Below are positions 63,020 through 64,000 of a DNA stretch of 64,000 bases, piece after piece. The position numbers and the translations under genes were made by a program. Position 1 is the first letter of the stretch, and each line of letters opens with the position of its first letter. The notes under the pieces are model-generated. The model ran no database searches, had not been told where the DNA came from, and worked only from the letters and a program-made list of their open reading frames with translations. Source of the stretch: Lysinibacillus sp. JNUCC-52 (GTDB lineage Bacteria; Bacillota; Bacilli; Bacillales_A; Planococcaceae); NCBI RefSeq assembly GCF_015999545.1, contig NZ_CP065546.1:3380001-3444000 (forward strand). Reading direction: 5' to 3'.

Positions 63020-64000
63020 TTAATTGCTTGCGCCAATTTGTAATTTTTTTTGAAGTTTATCCTCGGTAAAAATCCAACCAGTGTATGAGGTGATAATTTC
63101 GTTGTCTTCGTTCAAATGAGCAACTGCAACGAAAGGATAGCGATTGTCACTGCGATAACGTAAATCAATTAACCTCACTTCTGTTAAGCCATTTTCAAGC
63201 TCGGAAATTTCCCAACGATACAATGGTGAAAAAGATACAAAGGCAGCAAGATTAGGGTCTTTCATTGCTGCTTCAACAGTAGGCGTTTTTGGCAATGGTT
63301 TGATTTCGAATTTATCGTAAATATTAACAGTTCGCCCATATGCACAGCCGACATAGTAATGCGTTTTCGATTTCGCGGCGATGCGCCAGTGGAAAAATCG
63401 CATCGTAGGCGCTACAATGACATAATCTTCATCTTGAATTGTACTGTGCACTGCTTTTTTAACTGCTTTTTGAACAGCAAATCTAAAGAAATAATAGACA
63501 ACTATAACGCCATACATGACGCTAAATGTCCAGACTGGATTTGCCCCGAATGCCCATAGTAATATTCCAAGGCAATGTAGGGAAAAAATAATCGGATCAA
63601 ATGTATTAATAACACCAAGGGCTACCCACTTTCTAGAGAATGGGCGAATAGCTTGTGTTCCGTATGCATTGAAAATATCAACAAAAACATGAATAGCTAC
63701 AGCAAGAAATGTCCAAAGCCATAAATGTAACACATTTGCGTCCTGAATAATTAGTGATAACACGATTGTAATTAAGATCGGCCATAAGGCTACTGCTGGT
63801 ATTGAATGTGTAATACCACGATGATGTCGAATGTAAATCGCATTATTGCGTAGTTTTAATACAGTATCAACATCAGGTGCTTGTGAGCCAATAATGGTAC
63901 CAGCCATAACAGCAGTAAAAGTCATTGAATGATTGGCGACTACAGGGTCGGCTAAAGCTAGACCACCGAGTGCTATTCCCATAACGAAATGTGTACCTGA
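63020..64000 (-). CDS. yfhP: YfhP-like membrane-bound metal-dependent hydrolase, 5' end cut
   Basis: About 326 residues visible; the frame runs off the right edge (SGTHFVMGIALGGLA, where family members start a few residues earlier). YdjM/YfhP family: several membrane helices, the metal motif GSQAPDVDTV and IRHHRGITHS, then IHVFVDIFNAYGTQAIRPF. C-terminal soluble domain from about residue 190. Known as a negative regulator of yfhQ in B. subtilis. Confidence 0.9.
   Translation of the reverse strand, partial: SGTHFVMGIALGGLALADPVVANHSMTFTAVMAGTIIGSQAPDVDTVLKLRNNAIYIRHHRGITHSIPAVALWPILITIVLSLIIQDANVLHLWLWTFLAVAIHVFVDIFNAYGTQAIRPFSRKWVALGVINTFDPIIFSLHCLGILLWAFGANPVWTFSVMYGVIVVYYFFRFAVQKAVKKAVHSTIQDEDYVIVAPTMRFFHWRIAAKSKTHYYVGCAYGRTVNIYDKFEIKPLPKTPTVEAAMKDPNLAAFVSFSPLYRWEISELENGLTEVRLIDLRYRSDNRYPFVAVAHLNEDNEIITSYTGWIFTEDKLQKKLQIGASN

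Overview
This window looks like chromosome from a spore-forming, low-GC Bacillaceae/Planococcaceae member, most likely Lysinibacillus (sphaericus/fusiformis group). Evidence seen: many sporulation genes (alpha/beta- and gamma-type SASPs, lytH, prkA-yhbH-spoVR, pdaA), strong Shine-Dalgarno sites, frequent TTG/GTG starts, a Bacillus-like recX-yfhH-yfhJ-yfhP block, and a D-aspartate ligase/aspartate racemase pair. That pair would explain the L-Lys-D-Asp (A4alpha) wall cross-link known for Lysinibacillus. The genus call is inference from gene content, not from a database search.

Layout. 1-6 kb: end of a nickel/opine-type ABC operon plus an MFS exporter, a SASP, small membrane proteins and a chemotaxis receptor. 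6-14 kb: sporulation block (lytH divergent from prkA-yhbH-spoVR), then a radical SAM/SPASM enzyme. 14-17.5 kb: XRE regulator, orphan HsdS-like protein and an RNase J. 17.5-22 kb: an AT-rich accessory island bounded by two copies of a 69-aa gene. It holds a broken secreted-protein gene, two heptad-repeat ORFs and an Mga/AtxA-like regulator, and is followed by a gamma-SASP gene. 22-32.5 kb: Cys-rich small proteins, acyl-CoA ligase, C39-like lipoprotein, D-Asp ligase/racemase, DEAD-box helicase, AmpS and an SGNH hydrolase. 33-37 kb: sbcDC. 37-47 kb: TPP riboswitch-thiT, mapB, PPK2, methyltransferase, AraC-type regulator, carbonic anhydrase and a second AmpS. 47.5-51 kb: motAB and yfk-like genes. 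51-55 kb: an Fe/Zn P-type ATPase with PerR- and Fur-like boxes, and class I fumarase. 55-64 kb: YwqG, MFS, a candidate sRNA, a 21-bp minisatellite, rlmCD, pdaA, yfhF and recX-yfhH-yfhJ-yfhP. Genes at both window edges are cut.

Two dispersed repeat families run through the window. One is a short palindrome built on GTGCCAGTCAC, which works as a terminator where both arms are present. The other is a GC-rich REP/MITE-like hairpin of about 60-116 bp whose terminal stems change in a paired way between copies. No transposase, rRNA, tRNA, CRISPR array or prophage was seen.

The best leads are: prkA, whose only well-placed ribosome site leads to an ATC codon; the Mga-like regulator beside decayed coiled-coil ORFs; a roughly 85-nt candidate sRNA next to a minisatellite; the pdaA upstream hairpin that combines a terminator with a sigma-G-like promoter; the PerR+Fur architecture upstream of the metal pump; and three unlisted small proteins of 35, 40 and 44 aa.
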